Assembly: GCA_030527185.1 (NCBI GenBank)
Contig: JAUNBF010000026.1
Location: 1 to 48,773 of the forward strand
DNA from: Planctomycetia bacterium
GTDB lineage: Bacteria > Planctomycetota > Planctomycetia > Pirellulales > Thermoguttaceae
Direction of reading: 5' to 3'
Length of the DNA: 48,773 nucleotides
How positions within the stretch are numbered: position 1 is the stretch's first letter; each line of letters opens with the position of its first letter. Under the pieces are notes generated by a model, which ran no database searches, was not told where the DNA came from, and was given only the letters and a program-made list of their open reading frames with translations. A program made the translations under genes and the position numbers. Positions 40,808 through 48,773 of this stretch are shown here, piece by piece.

Positions 40808-42052
40808 CTATTCGTTTTCCACCGGTGGCAATTCCACGGTAGCTTCTGCCGCCACTTCCGCCGCTTTCTTGGCTGGAACGTCCGGCTGCGTTCCGACCGT
40901 AATCGCGGAAATGGAATACGGTTTATCCACACTCGTCGTGTTTTTCAGACCTGGAAAAGCCCAGTCAAAATTCACCACGTACAAAACGCCGTCCCGAACC
41001 AGGCATTCCGCCGGCTGATCCAGCAAACCATCTTCCCCGTTCGTGTCGTCATTCACCCACAACCAGCCGGGAACATGCTCTTTCGACAGGGTACGAATCG
41101 CGTTGGCCTGAGAATCGCTGATATAAATCTTGTCGGTCGCAGCATCGTAAAAAATGCCGTCGCAGCAATGCACCGACTCGTCGTCCAGCACTTTCGTTGC
41201 CGTAGCTTTACCAGCCTCGTCCATGTCAATACGGAACATCACGCCATCGCCGAAATTGCCGACATAAAGCGCTCCCCAAGCCCACGTCAAACCATCCAGC
41301 CCGGAATTGTCGCCGCGTCCAATCTTTTTCACCGGGCAAACCACCATCATGTGCGAATCAACAGGCACTCCTTCCTTCACCGTCGGGTCCACTTTCAGAG
41401 CCTGCGTCGTTCCCACCACTTCCTTTTCCGCAAAACGCCAGATACATCCATTGCCGAAGTCTTTCCGATCAGGAATCTGCAAATTGGTATCGGTCACGTA
41501 CATGAAACCATCTTTCCACAAAACCGCGTTGGCCAGTTTCAGACCATCGACCACCGTCTCCACTTTCCCGGTCGGTTTTCCCTCCTTCATTTCCACCCGC
41601 AGAATCCGGGAAGCATGACTGCCATTGGGTTCGACAAAAAACTGATTGTCGCAGACGTACAAATTCCCATCCGGGCCGAAATCCAATCCCATCGGCCCCA
41701 CTTCCCCCGTCCCTTCATGAACGGGATACTCCAGCAAAATTTCCAGCTGATCGTTCTTGTCAAACCGTGCCAGAAGAGCCGGATTCACCTTTTTGCCATC
41801 CGCAGTGCGTGGCGCGAAATTCGGCACATTTAGATAGATCATCCCGGTCGCGTCGTCCAGCGTCATCCCGTCCGGCACCGAGCAGGAATCGGGAAGCGTC
41901 ATCGCCAAAGTTGGCTTATACTGGGGACTTGGCGTAATATCCACCTGATGAATCTTCACTTCTTCCGCAGCCGATTCCGCGTCCGTTTTCGTCTGACAAC
42001 CTGCCAGCAAAAGGGAAACCACCATCATCGCCAGCATTCCTCGTTGCAACAT
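40808..42052 (-). CDS. SMP-30/NHL-type beta-propeller lipoprotein
   Basis: 414 residues. The signal and lipobox MMVVSLLLAGC make it a lipoprotein. The propeller shows GMTLDDATGMIYLNVPNFAP, GLDFGPDGNLYVCDNQFF, GLTWAWGALYVGNFGDGV and DGIFYDAATDKIYISDSQAN, closely matching the protein at 22484-23593; the C-terminal 30 residues are an Ala/Glu/Pro extension. ATG 42052 follows AGGAGG. It is 20 bases downstream of the M48 protease gene and is probably its operon partner. Confidence 0.82.
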   Translation of the reverse strand: MLQRGMLAMMVVSLLLAGCQTKTDAESAAEEVKIHQVDITPSPQYKPTLAMTLPDSCSVPDGMTLDDATGMIYLNVPNFAPRTADGKKVNPALLARFDKNDQLEILLEYPVHEGTGEVGPMGLDFGPDGNLYVCDNQFFVEPNGSHASRILRVEMKEGKPTGKVETVVDGLKLANAVLWKDGFMYVTDTNLQIPDRKDFGNGCIWRFAEKEVVGTTQALKVDPTVKEGVPVDSHMMVVCPVKKIGRGDNSGLDGLTWAWGALYVGNFGDGVMFRIDMDEAGKATATKVLDDESVHCCDGIFYDAATDKIYISDSQANAIRTLSKEHVPGWLWVNDDTNGEDGLLDQPAECLVRDGVLYVVNFDWAFPGLKNTTSVDKPYSISAITVGTQPDVPAKKAAEVAAEATVELPPVENE

Positions 42053-42072
42053 TTTCAATTCCTCCTGTTTTC

Positions 42073-44004
42073 TCACGTTGATTCTTCCAAACGCTTCTCA
42101 TTCCACTCCACAGGCAGTGGCATTCCCAACACGGCGGAAATCCCATGAATCCACAAAATTTCCGATTCCACCACCCGACCATCGGCCATCACACAAGCCA
42201 TGCACGCTTCGAGAAAACGTTGTTTCAAACTTGCTGATAAACCATCCAAAATCTGAAACGCGGCGTCCATCCTCCGCAAATCGCAGCGTTCCGCCGGAAC
42301 CATGGTCACATCCTGGAAATCGACCGTTTTCACCGCCGCTTCCCAAGCTCCCCTTTGCGCTTCTTCCGTCTCGTTCCCACTGTAGGCCAGACGTGAAAAA
42401 ACCACCACCGCCTCTTGTCGCAGGGAAGGTGTCCACTGCGTCGCGTGTCCCCTGCTCTGCTTCCGAAGGCCATAAAAAATGTCCAGGTGACGAATGACCT
42501 TCATCTGGAGAATATATTCCCGCAAATCGACCTCGCCATCCGCCAGAATGAGCCGAATCATTTGCTCGCGAAAATCCTGATATTGCGGCAAGCTCATCTG
42601 TTTCAACGTCGGAATCGCCAAATCGACCAGTGAAAACAACGATTCTTCCGTCGCTTCCTCAACCTGAGGGGAAATTTTCTCCACTTCCGCCCAAAGCTCC
42701 GAGGAAAGCGTTTCGTGTAAGGTTGCCCACTGTTTCTGGTGAACGTCGGCATTTTTTCGATCCAGCAATGTTGCCAAAATCAGGGCTTGTGCCGAAAACA
42801 ATCCTTCCGAAGCCATTTTCAAATCCGGGTCCATCGCCGCCAAAATCGCGGCAAAAATACCGAGCCGTTCGGGGGAAAATGGATGCGACGATTCCTGTTT
42901 TTCGCCTCGTTTTTCCGCCTCTTCCGCCCACACTTTTTCTTGTAGCTTCTCCAGCGAAACTTTCGGAAAATGACCGTCAAAATCGGGCAAAATCCGGCGG
43001 ATTCGCTCCACCAAAGGAGGGTGCGTCGCCAGAAAATAACTAGCCAGCGACCCGGAAATATTCGCCAAAAACATGTGGCTCGCTTCCACCGCCGCCGGAG
43101 CGTGAACGGCACGTTCCCTCGCTTCAATCCCGCCGATTTTCTTCAACGCACCACCAATTCCTTCGGGATTCCGCGTGAACTGCACCGCCGACGCATCCGC
43201 CAGGAACTCCCGTTGACGCGACACGGAGGCCTTGATCACCTGTCCTAAAAACCAGCCGAGACTCCCGACCACCACCAGTCCCAACGCGAAGAGCATGATT
43301 GCCAAAATGACCCCGCCACCATTTCGGTCGTTATCGCGACTGCTGCCGTAGGGAACGTAGTACAAATTCCGCAAAATGTACGTTCCGATAAGGAAAATGA
43401 CCAAAATCCCGTTGAGCAACCCCATCATCCGAATGTCCAGCCGCATGTCGCCATTGAGAATATGGCTGAATTCGTGAGCGACCACTCCCTGCAACTCATC
43501 CCGCGTCAACAACTCCATACAACCACGTGTCACCGCCACCACCGCGTCGTCAGGACTGAAACCAGCGGCAAACGCATTGATTCCCAGTTCATCCTCCATG
43601 ACATAAACCGGCGGCACAGGAACACCACTGGCAAGAGCCATTTCGTGTACCACATTGAGCAACCGTCGTTCGGCAAAATCGCTCGTCGCCGGGTCAATCC
43701 GCTTCGCTCCCATCGCCAATGCCACCGTCTCGCCACCGTGTGACAATTCCACGGTCTTGTACAAACTTCCCAAACCAATGACCAGAGCCGTGACAAGCGT
43801 CGTCACCACCCCCGCAAAGAGATAGTCCGCCTGCTGGTAAGGGACGACTTCCCCCCACTGATTGACCGTACCGCCAGAACTGCTCATCGCCAGAAAAACC
43901 AAGCCGTCCACCGCCGCAATCGTTAAAATGGCGGAAACAATAAACGCCCCCACCATCCAGCGTGTTCTTGCACGGGCATCATCCTGTAATTGAAAAAAAT
44001 TCAT
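42073..44004 (-). CDS. M48-family membrane metalloprotease (HtpX-like) with long C-terminal extension
   Basis: 643 residues. Two N-terminal membrane helices (FIVSAILTIAAVDGLVFLAM; FAGVVTTLVTALVIGLGSLY), zinc site HEFSH (177-181) in VVAHEFSHILNGD, two more helices, and the distal glutamate in SVSRQREFLADASA. This is the HtpX/M48B core of about 320 residues. The extra ~320 residues are soluble, with two short repeats (ILADGEVDLREYILQMKV; CVMADGRVVESEILWIHGIS) like TerB/DnaJ-linked acidic helices. It degrades misfolded membrane proteins by analogy. The LemA gene 39 bases upstream is the usual partner. Confidence 0.88.
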   Translation of the reverse strand: MNFFQLQDDARARTRWMVGAFIVSAILTIAAVDGLVFLAMSSSGGTVNQWGEVVPYQQADYLFAGVVTTLVTALVIGLGSLYKTVELSHGGETVALAMGAKRIDPATSDFAERRLLNVVHEMALASGVPVPPVYVMEDELGINAFAAGFSPDDAVVAVTRGCMELLTRDELQGVVAHEFSHILNGDMRLDIRMMGLLNGILVIFLIGTYILRNLYYVPYGSSRDNDRNGGGVILAIMLFALGLVVVGSLGWFLGQVIKASVSRQREFLADASAVQFTRNPEGIGGALKKIGGIEARERAVHAPAAVEASHMFLANISGSLASYFLATHPPLVERIRRILPDFDGHFPKVSLEKLQEKVWAEEAEKRGEKQESSHPFSPERLGIFAAILAAMDPDLKMASEGLFSAQALILATLLDRKNADVHQKQWATLHETLSSELWAEVEKISPQVEEATEESLFSLVDLAIPTLKQMSLPQYQDFREQMIRLILADGEVDLREYILQMKVIRHLDIFYGLRKQSRGHATQWTPSLRQEAVVVFSRLAYSGNETEEAQRGAWEAAVKTVDFQDVTMVPAERCDLRRMDAAFQILDGLSASLKQRFLEACMACVMADGRVVESEILWIHGISAVLGMPLPVEWNEKRLEEST

Positions 44005-44043
44005 GGCGACCGTCCCTTTTCTTACCATTTTCCCGCGTCTCGC

Positions 44044-44643
44044 TTAAAAAGAGACTTTCGGTGCCAACCGTTCTTCCGCCGAATCGACCACAAACAACGT
44101 CGCTTCCTGAAAATTGAAAATTCCCGCGAAAATATTGGCAGGAAACTGTTCCCGTTGCGTATTGTACACCATCGCCGCGTCGTTGAATGCCTGTCGGGCA
44201 AACGCGATCCGATTTTCCGTCGAACTCAGCTCTTCCTGAACCATCATCATGTTCTGATTCGCTTTCAAATCGGGATACGCTTCCATCACAACGTTCAATC
44301 GGGAAAGAGCTGTTCCCAACTGCCCTTCCGCGTTGTTCAGTTGCTGCATGGCCGTCGGATTCGTGGGGTCGTCTGCCGCACGTGCCGAGGCGGAGGCCGC
44401 AATGTTACGCGCCTGCGTCACCGCTTCCAATGTTTGCGACTCATGTTTCAAATATCCTTTCGCCGTCTCCACCAGATTCGGAATCAAATCGTAACGCCGT
44501 TTCAACTGGACGTCAATCTGAGCAAAAGAATTTTTATACCGATTTTGTAGCGTAATCAGCGTGTTATAGATTCCCATGGCGTAGAGCGCCAAAAGAACCA
44601 AAATCGCTGCCATGACAATCAACGTTATCATCAGGGGACTCAT
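44044..44643 (-). CDS. lemA: LemA-family protein
   Basis: 199 residues. N-terminal helix ITLIVMAAILVLLALYAMGI anchors it. IYNTLITLQNRYKNSFAQID and LKRRYDLIPNLVETAKGYL are the LemA family signature, and FNDAAMVYNTQREQFPANIF lies in the last third. LemA and HtpX-type proteases are often co-transcribed. ATG 44643 is chosen because AAAGGAG is upstream and the hydrophobic helix is then complete; the longer start at 44712 has no support. A sigma70-like promoter lies just upstream. Confidence 0.92.
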   Translation of the reverse strand: MSPLMITLIVMAAILVLLALYAMGIYNTLITLQNRYKNSFAQIDVQLKRRYDLIPNLVETAKGYLKHESQTLEAVTQARNIAASASARAADDPTNPTAMQQLNNAEGQLGTALSRLNVVMEAYPDLKANQNMMMVQEELSSTENRIAFARQAFNDAAMVYNTQREQFPANIFAGIFNFQEATLFVVDSAEERLAPKVSF

Positions 44644-44715
44644 TTTTTTCTCCTTTGTTTTGATGGGATGATTTTTATACTGTTGGAGTTTTAAAAACTC
44701 CAGTGGAATCAATCT

Positions 44716-44743
44716 ATTTTAATCGAGAAGAGCGAAAAAGCAA
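44716..44743 (-). promoter_or_regulatory. Sigma70-like promoter of the lemA-M48 unit
   Basis: On the minus strand TTGCTT (44743-44738), 16-bp spacer, TAAAAT (44721-44716). Confidence 0.6.
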
Positions 44744-44832
44744 GTCCCAAAGAAAAAAGTAGACGGATTTCGCCTCTGTTTTGCCGATATTTCTTATCTT
44801 TTCCTGAAAACTTTCTCTCCAAAGTCTCTTAC

Positions 44833-46509
44833 TTAAAAGTAAAACTCTTCCTGAGTCGGTTTTTCCACCATCCGCCACGGCAATCGCACGGAAAATGTCG
44901 AACCTGCCCCTGGGACACTTTCCACCCGGATTTCGCCGTGCAGCAATTTGCATATTTCACGGACAATCGAAAGTCCCAATCCCGTCCCGGAATGTTCCCG
45001 CGTCATCATGTCGCCTCCTGTCGCGGAACTTCCCTGCCGGAATTTCTCGAAAATCGTCTGAATATCCTCCTCCGTCATTCCCACCCCCGTATCGGAAACC
45101 TGAATCAGCAGACGGGACGTTTCTGGAACCACATCTCCATGCTCATCGGTATTTTCCGGTGTCACCACCACTTTCACCACCCCACCTTCCGGCGTGAATT
45201 TGATAGCGTTGGACAACAGGTTGTTCAAAATCTGCTGGACTCGATTCTGATCCAGATGAACCAGTGGCAAACCTGGCGGAACCTCATGGGAAAGGGAGAT
45301 CGTCTTCTTTTCGGCCAGAGGACGTGCCATGTCGCATTGCGCAGAGACGACCTGCTCGATCGAAAAATCAACCAGCCGAATCTCCATCCGCCCACTTTCC
45401 ATCTTCGCCAAATCCAAAATGTCGTTAATCATCCCCAGCAACATCCGACCCGATTTCTGAATATGCGTCACATACCGCTTTTGCCGTTCATCCAGCGAAT
45501 CGATCGACTCCAAAACGTCGCTAAAACCGAGAATACTGTTAAGCGGCGTTCGCAACTCATGGCTCATCGTCGCCAGAAAATCACTCTTGATACGGTTCAT
45601 TTCCCGTAGTTGCAAGTTGACCTGTCCCAATTCCTCAATCTTTTTGTCCAACGTCTGATTCGTCCGCCGCAGTTCCTTTTGCGAATTGATCAGCCCACGC
45701 AACATGCGGTTGAAGACCTGTCCCAGCGACTCAAATTCATCCCCCGTGTGCAATTCTGCCCGCAAATCCATGTTTCCGTGCGTAATGGCCGTACTCACTT
45801 CCCGCAAATGCCGCAGCGGACGGATGATGACGTAGCGGATGGTGATGTAAAACGCGACAATCCCCATCACCACCGTAATCACGACAACCGAAAGAAGCAT
45901 GTTCCACGACCAGTTAATCGTTTGTTGCGTCGGCCCATTCGGAATCTTCACGCACAAAACCGACATCAAGTCCCCCTCTTCCAACGGTTTCGTGGCTGGC
46001 TCATTATCCGACGGACGCAGCCGTTTCACCGTATCCAACTGCGAGTGGCAGAGCCGCAAACAAGTCGCCTCGGCAAAAATCGGCTTGTAGTAATAGTACG
46101 TATCCTCCTCCAAAACTCCAATCGGATCAAGAATCTGTTTCGGGTTGCTTTCATACGACTCCATCAGAGAGCGGACATACTCGTCCTGCCGCGACTCCGG
46201 TGTCTGCGGAGAAATCATTTCCCACTCATATTTCTGTTCGGAAAGTTTCTCCGTCAGTTCATCCACAATCCAGAGAAACTCCTCCTTCGCCTCCAGTTTC
46301 CGCCAGTGTTTGATCAACATGGCGCGATCTGCCAGCAAGCGTGCCGTATCGGGATTTCGCTGGGCGACGACCGATTCGGTGACGTACCAGTAGAGAAAAA
46401 AACTGATCATCATCACCACAATCAGAAAAATACTGAAAAGGGAAAGACACTTCACTTCCAGACTGGAAAAACCGGCATTTTTGGAAAATCGATGGGACAT
46501 ATCCTTCAC
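44833..46509 (-). CDS. Membrane sensor histidine kinase with C-X3-C-H sensor motif
   Basis: 558 residues. TM1 (about 21-42), periplasmic sensor to 200, TM2 (about 203-225), HAMP (226-275), coiled coil, HisKA with His317 in FLATMSHELRTP, N box NNLLSNAIKF (429-438), G1 DTGVGM and G2 GTGLGLSI. The sensor has CLRLCHS (Cys150, Cys154, His155), a C-X3-C-H resembling the heme site of Tll0287/DUF3365 sensor domains, which usually have CXXCH. No response-regulator gene is present. The start is GTG 46509, with GGAAGG close upstream; ATG 46500 is the alternative. It is last in a three-gene unit with the HEAT-repeat gene. Confidence 0.9.
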   Translation of the reverse strand: MKDMSHRFSKNAGFSSLEVKCLSLFSIFLIVVMMISFFLYWYVTESVVAQRNPDTARLLADRAMLIKHWRKLEAKEEFLWIVDELTEKLSEQKYEWEMISPQTPESRQDEYVRSLMESYESNPKQILDPIGVLEEDTYYYYKPIFAEATCLRLCHSQLDTVKRLRPSDNEPATKPLEEGDLMSVLCVKIPNGPTQQTINWSWNMLLSVVVITVVMGIVAFYITIRYVIIRPLRHLREVSTAITHGNMDLRAELHTGDEFESLGQVFNRMLRGLINSQKELRRTNQTLDKKIEELGQVNLQLREMNRIKSDFLATMSHELRTPLNSILGFSDVLESIDSLDERQKRYVTHIQKSGRMLLGMINDILDLAKMESGRMEIRLVDFSIEQVVSAQCDMARPLAEKKTISLSHEVPPGLPLVHLDQNRVQQILNNLLSNAIKFTPEGGVVKVVVTPENTDEHGDVVPETSRLLIQVSDTGVGMTEEDIQTIFEKFRQGSSATGGDMMTREHSGTGLGLSIVREICKLLHGEIRVESVPGAGSTFSVRLPWRMVEKPTQEEFYF

Positions 46510-46535
46510 GCACCTTCCTTTGGGAGAAGGAGACC

Positions 46536-47567
46536 TTATTCCTCTAAACTCTTCAATACCAGCGTCGCTTCATGAACCATGGCCGCCGAAGTACTTTCAT
46601 TATTGATCAGGACAACCATCGCTTCCCGAATAGCCTCCTTCCGTTCGGGACATCCCGACGTCAGACCACGCAATGCTGCCAGACGAACCTCTTCCGTATC
46701 GGCTCCTTGAACGATAGACAACAAAAAGTCTTTCCGGGCAACCTGATTATCCATTTTACCCAACAGGAAAACCAATCGACTGCGGTATTTTTTTTCACGG
46801 GCATCAACCAAACTCTTTTCCAATTCTGGAATGGCGGTTTCTCCCAGGGAAAGCAATGCCTCCATACAAATCCTGGCGGTATCCTGCTCCTGAGGATGGC
46901 GGGACGCGAGGGGGGGAATCAAAAGTGGCGTCCATCGCTTTTTCTCCTCTTCGCTCCACAAAGATGCCAGCGCAATAACCACCGACGCTCCCTGATACAC
47001 ATCCAACGTCTTGGCAGAAGCCAGTTCTTGTTCCAAAAAAGGGAGAACCGCGGCATGACGCGCAATCTTCCACAACGCCACGGCAGCGTTGGCTCGAACC
47101 GTTCTGTCCGGGGAGGATTCCAGCAATGTCAAAAGTTTGGGCACCCCATCAGGCGACTTCTCTTTCAACGTTTCTCCCAACATCCCCAATGCCAGAGCCG
47201 TATTTCGCTGAATCGCCACATACGGAGAGTCCAGTTCCTCAACCAAACTCCGGACGGCTCGCAAATCGCCAATTTCACCCAGCGACAAGGCTACCGCGGC
47301 TCGGACATAATCGTCTTCGCCCCAATCTTTTCGCAGGCGTTTGCACAAAACGGGCACGGCCGACTTTGCCGACGCACCATATTGTCCCAGTGCATAGGCG
47401 GCATACCACTGGTCTCGCATCGCAGGCCGCCTGGTTTCTTCCAGCGACTGTTGCAAAACTTTCGTCCAATCTTCCACGGTACGTGTTTTCCAGACCAGTT
47501 CCTCAGCCCATCCCGCCGCGCAACATCCGAGGAAAACCACTCCCAAAAATCCAATCCACTCTCTCAT
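46536..47567 (-). CDS. Exported HEAT-repeat protein
   Basis: 343 residues. Signal peptide WIGFLGVVFLGCCAAGWAEE. From residue 50 on it is a string of PBS-lyase/HEAT-type helical repeats (ALSLGEIGDLRAVRSLVEEL, NTALALGMLGETLKEKSPDG, ANAAVALWKIARHAAVLPFL), each around 30-37 residues. It probably binds another protein. ATG 47567 follows GGGGAGGG directly. It lies between the unknown protein and the histidine kinase in one unit, so a signalling or scaffold role is a possible inference. Confidence 0.82.
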   Translation of the reverse strand: MREWIGFLGVVFLGCCAAGWAEELVWKTRTVEDWTKVLQQSLEETRRPAMRDQWYAAYALGQYGASAKSAVPVLCKRLRKDWGEDDYVRAAVALSLGEIGDLRAVRSLVEELDSPYVAIQRNTALALGMLGETLKEKSPDGVPKLLTLLESSPDRTVRANAAVALWKIARHAAVLPFLEQELASAKTLDVYQGASVVIALASLWSEEEKKRWTPLLIPPLASRHPQEQDTARICMEALLSLGETAIPELEKSLVDAREKKYRSRLVFLLGKMDNQVARKDFLLSIVQGADTEEVRLAALRGLTSGCPERKEAIREAMVVLINNESTSAAMVHEATLVLKSLEE

Positions 47568-47617
47568 ATCCCTCCCCCGCCAACCACCAACCATCATCAA
47601 CCACCAACCACCAATTA

Positions 47618-47640
47618 TCAATCATCAATTATCAATTTAA
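47618..47640. repeat. AATTATCAATCATCAATTATC-type short repeat
   Basis: Low-complexity direct repeats with CAACCACCAA and AATTATCAAT units run from 47580 to 47640, just before the HEAT gene. Confidence 0.55.
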
Positions 47641-48773
47641 AACGTCATTCCTCCCATATCGTTTTCTTCCATTTCGTCGTTATTCTTTTTTCCGCGTCCT
47701 CTTTTGGGAGCTTTTTCTTCCGGCGTTTCTTCGACTTGTTGGGAAGTCGTGACCAGGTTGAACTGTTTGCCATCCAATTCCTGGTAGATTCGATATTCGA
47801 CATCCGCCTGAGCTAACTTTTTCAATAAGGCAAATCCCCAGTTTTGCATCTGAAGATTACGGATTTTATCGGTATCTTTGGGATCACGCTGCCACCCTTC
47901 CGCTTCCGACATTTTTTTCTTGGTGGCGGTAATTTCTTTCTGGTTATTGGCAATAATTATTTCATGATTCGGGTTCAGAATCATCTGCGACATCGATTTC
48001 ATTTGTGCCAACGCGGCTTTCGGAACTCCCAGCCCGCCTGAGAGAGAGGTTCCTACCACACAGGAAAATTCCAACTGCATCGGATATTGCACATTCCCTG
48101 CCTCATCGGTAAATTTGAACTTGATCAGCATCGGATTCCGGGGACTGATTTCCGACAGAAGGGTGGGCTGCGGAAGCTCAATATCCTTGTCATCCTTGGG
48201 CAACGTTCCTACCCGAACCACTTCCAGATACATCGTTTCCAAGGCCGGGAAAGGGGGATGGTCGGAAAGTTTGCCCCCCTTGATGTTCGTTTTGCCAGTT
48301 TTGAAAGGCATTTCAAGGGTGGAGAGTGTGAGCGGTTCCCGCAGGGCAAGCCAGTGCGTTTTTCCGTTGCACTCCATTTTCAGAACACAATTTCCCAATG
48401 CCAGAACCGTTTTGGCAGGAATTTCCGCCTCCCACTGAAATTGCAGAGCATTCCCGTTCTGTCGCAAAACGGCAGCTTTCTGTTCTTCCCCACGGGTGGA
48501 GAGCGAAAACTCCCATTCCTGTTTTCCCACTTCAGAAACCGTCTCTTTCAAAGCGAAAAGATTGGTGGGAGGGGCATCTTTTTTCTTGCCTTTGGTGGGA
48601 ATGGCTGTTTCTCCACCTAAAAGTGTCAGAGCAAGCGGAAAATTATTGGCGGAGAGCGTGGCCAATTCCACCGCTTCGCCCTCCGTCGGTTTCGGCAAAG
48701 CGACCGCTTCGGGAATATTGGCGAGGGGATTGACTTTTTTCGCCTCCTCCGCTTTTTTCGCCTCCGCGGCTTT
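47637..48773 (-). CDS. Unidentified protein (partial, N-terminus outside window)
   Basis: At least 378 residues, open to the right window edge without a stop. The edge region reads as a Lys/Ala/Glu linker (KAAEAKKAEEAKK), followed by a mostly beta-rich part (FSLSTRGEEQKAAVLRQNGN) and a helical segment near TKKKMSEAEGWQRDPKDTDK. The C-terminus ends in a basic RGRGKKNNDEMEE tail. No known domain is recognised. It is co-directional with, and 69 bases from, the HEAT-repeat gene. A TTG at 48698 is not a credible start because the frame continues upstream. Confidence 0.7.
   Translation of the reverse strand, partial: KAAEAKKAEEAKKVNPLANIPEAVALPKPTEGEAVELATLSANNFPLALTLLGGETAIPTKGKKKDAPPTNLFALKETVSEVGKQEWEFSLSTRGEEQKAAVLRQNGNALQFQWEAEIPAKTVLALGNCVLKMECNGKTHWLALREPLTLSTLEMPFKTGKTNIKGGKLSDHPPFPALETMYLEVVRVGTLPKDDKDIELPQPTLLSEISPRNPMLIKFKFTDEAGNVQYPMQLEFSCVVGTSLSGGLGVPKAALAQMKSMSQMILNPNHEIIIANNQKEITATKKKMSEAEGWQRDPKDTDKIRNLQMQNWGFALLKKLAQADVEYRIYQELDGKQFNLVTTSQQVEETPEEKAPKRGRGKKNNDEMEENDMGGMTF

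Overview
This window is 48.8 kb of chromosome that most resembles a planctomycete (Planctomycetota, Pirellulales-like; genus not determinable). The reasons are three DUF1559 pseudopilin-like proteins with an H-X9-DG C-terminus, two autotransporter-type beta-strand-repeat proteins ending in PEP-CTERM sorting signals, four Tat-exported Gfo/Idh/MocA oxidoreductases, a XylR-type AraC regulator, a cytochrome-c/beta-propeller fusion and CXXC-type GspE. No tRNA, rRNA or CRISPR array was seen.

Layout. (1) 1-9626 is a type II secretion / type IV pilus-like operon: the tail of an unknown gene, three pseudopilins (two with very large C-terminal parts), a GspL-like PilM/PilN fusion, a GspM/PilO-like protein, the GspE ATPase and the GspF platform protein. 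It is interrupted after the first pseudopilin by an element with terminal inverted repeats carrying a DUF559 endonuclease, followed by a 170-bp gene-less derivative. (2) 9777-30000 is a carbohydrate-type accessory region: a XylR-like regulator, a divergent MFS transporter, two tandem Gfo/Idh paralogs, a PEP-CTERM protein plus DUF1559 protein, a FAD oxidoreductase plus DUF1559 pair, a lipoprotein, an SMP-30/NHL-type protein, two more Gfo/Idh proteins and a second DUF1559/PEP-CTERM pair. Four promoters here share one operator architecture: two direct 17-bp half-sites (consensus TGTCCGAAATTTGATAT) exactly 23 bp apart, upstream of a sigma70-like promoter. In three of the four the -35 box begins exactly 24 bp after the second half-site begins; in the fourth it is one helical turn further. 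I infer that this is the regulon of the XylR-like protein. The first PEP-CTERM gene also has an 11-C tract in codons 8-11, where gain or loss of one C gives an immediate stop: a likely phase-variation switch.

(3) 30180-33928: ahpC and a TIGR03143-type AhpF homolog with an intercistronic terminator, then a convergent iron-type alcohol dehydrogenase. (4) 34000-39430: an SDR, a PDZ protein and a beta-propeller/di-heme cytochrome, separated by copies of a ~300-330 bp repeat with 27-bp internal inverted arms, including a tandem pair with a 327-bp period. (5) 39506-48773, all on the minus strand: a TatD-type hydrolase with a small coupled partner, an SMP-30-like lipoprotein, an M48 protease with LemA, and an operon of an unknown protein, a HEAT-repeat protein and a sensor histidine kinase with a C-X3-C-H motif.

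How they fit: the regulator region looks like one coordinated response in which an imported sugar or sugar acid would be sensed by the XylR-like protein, taken up by the MFS carrier and oxidised or reduced by exported Gfo/Idh enzymes, while surface PEP-CTERM and DUF1559 proteins are made in step. The substrate is unknown. All positional statements come from reading the sequence; all functions are by family resemblance.
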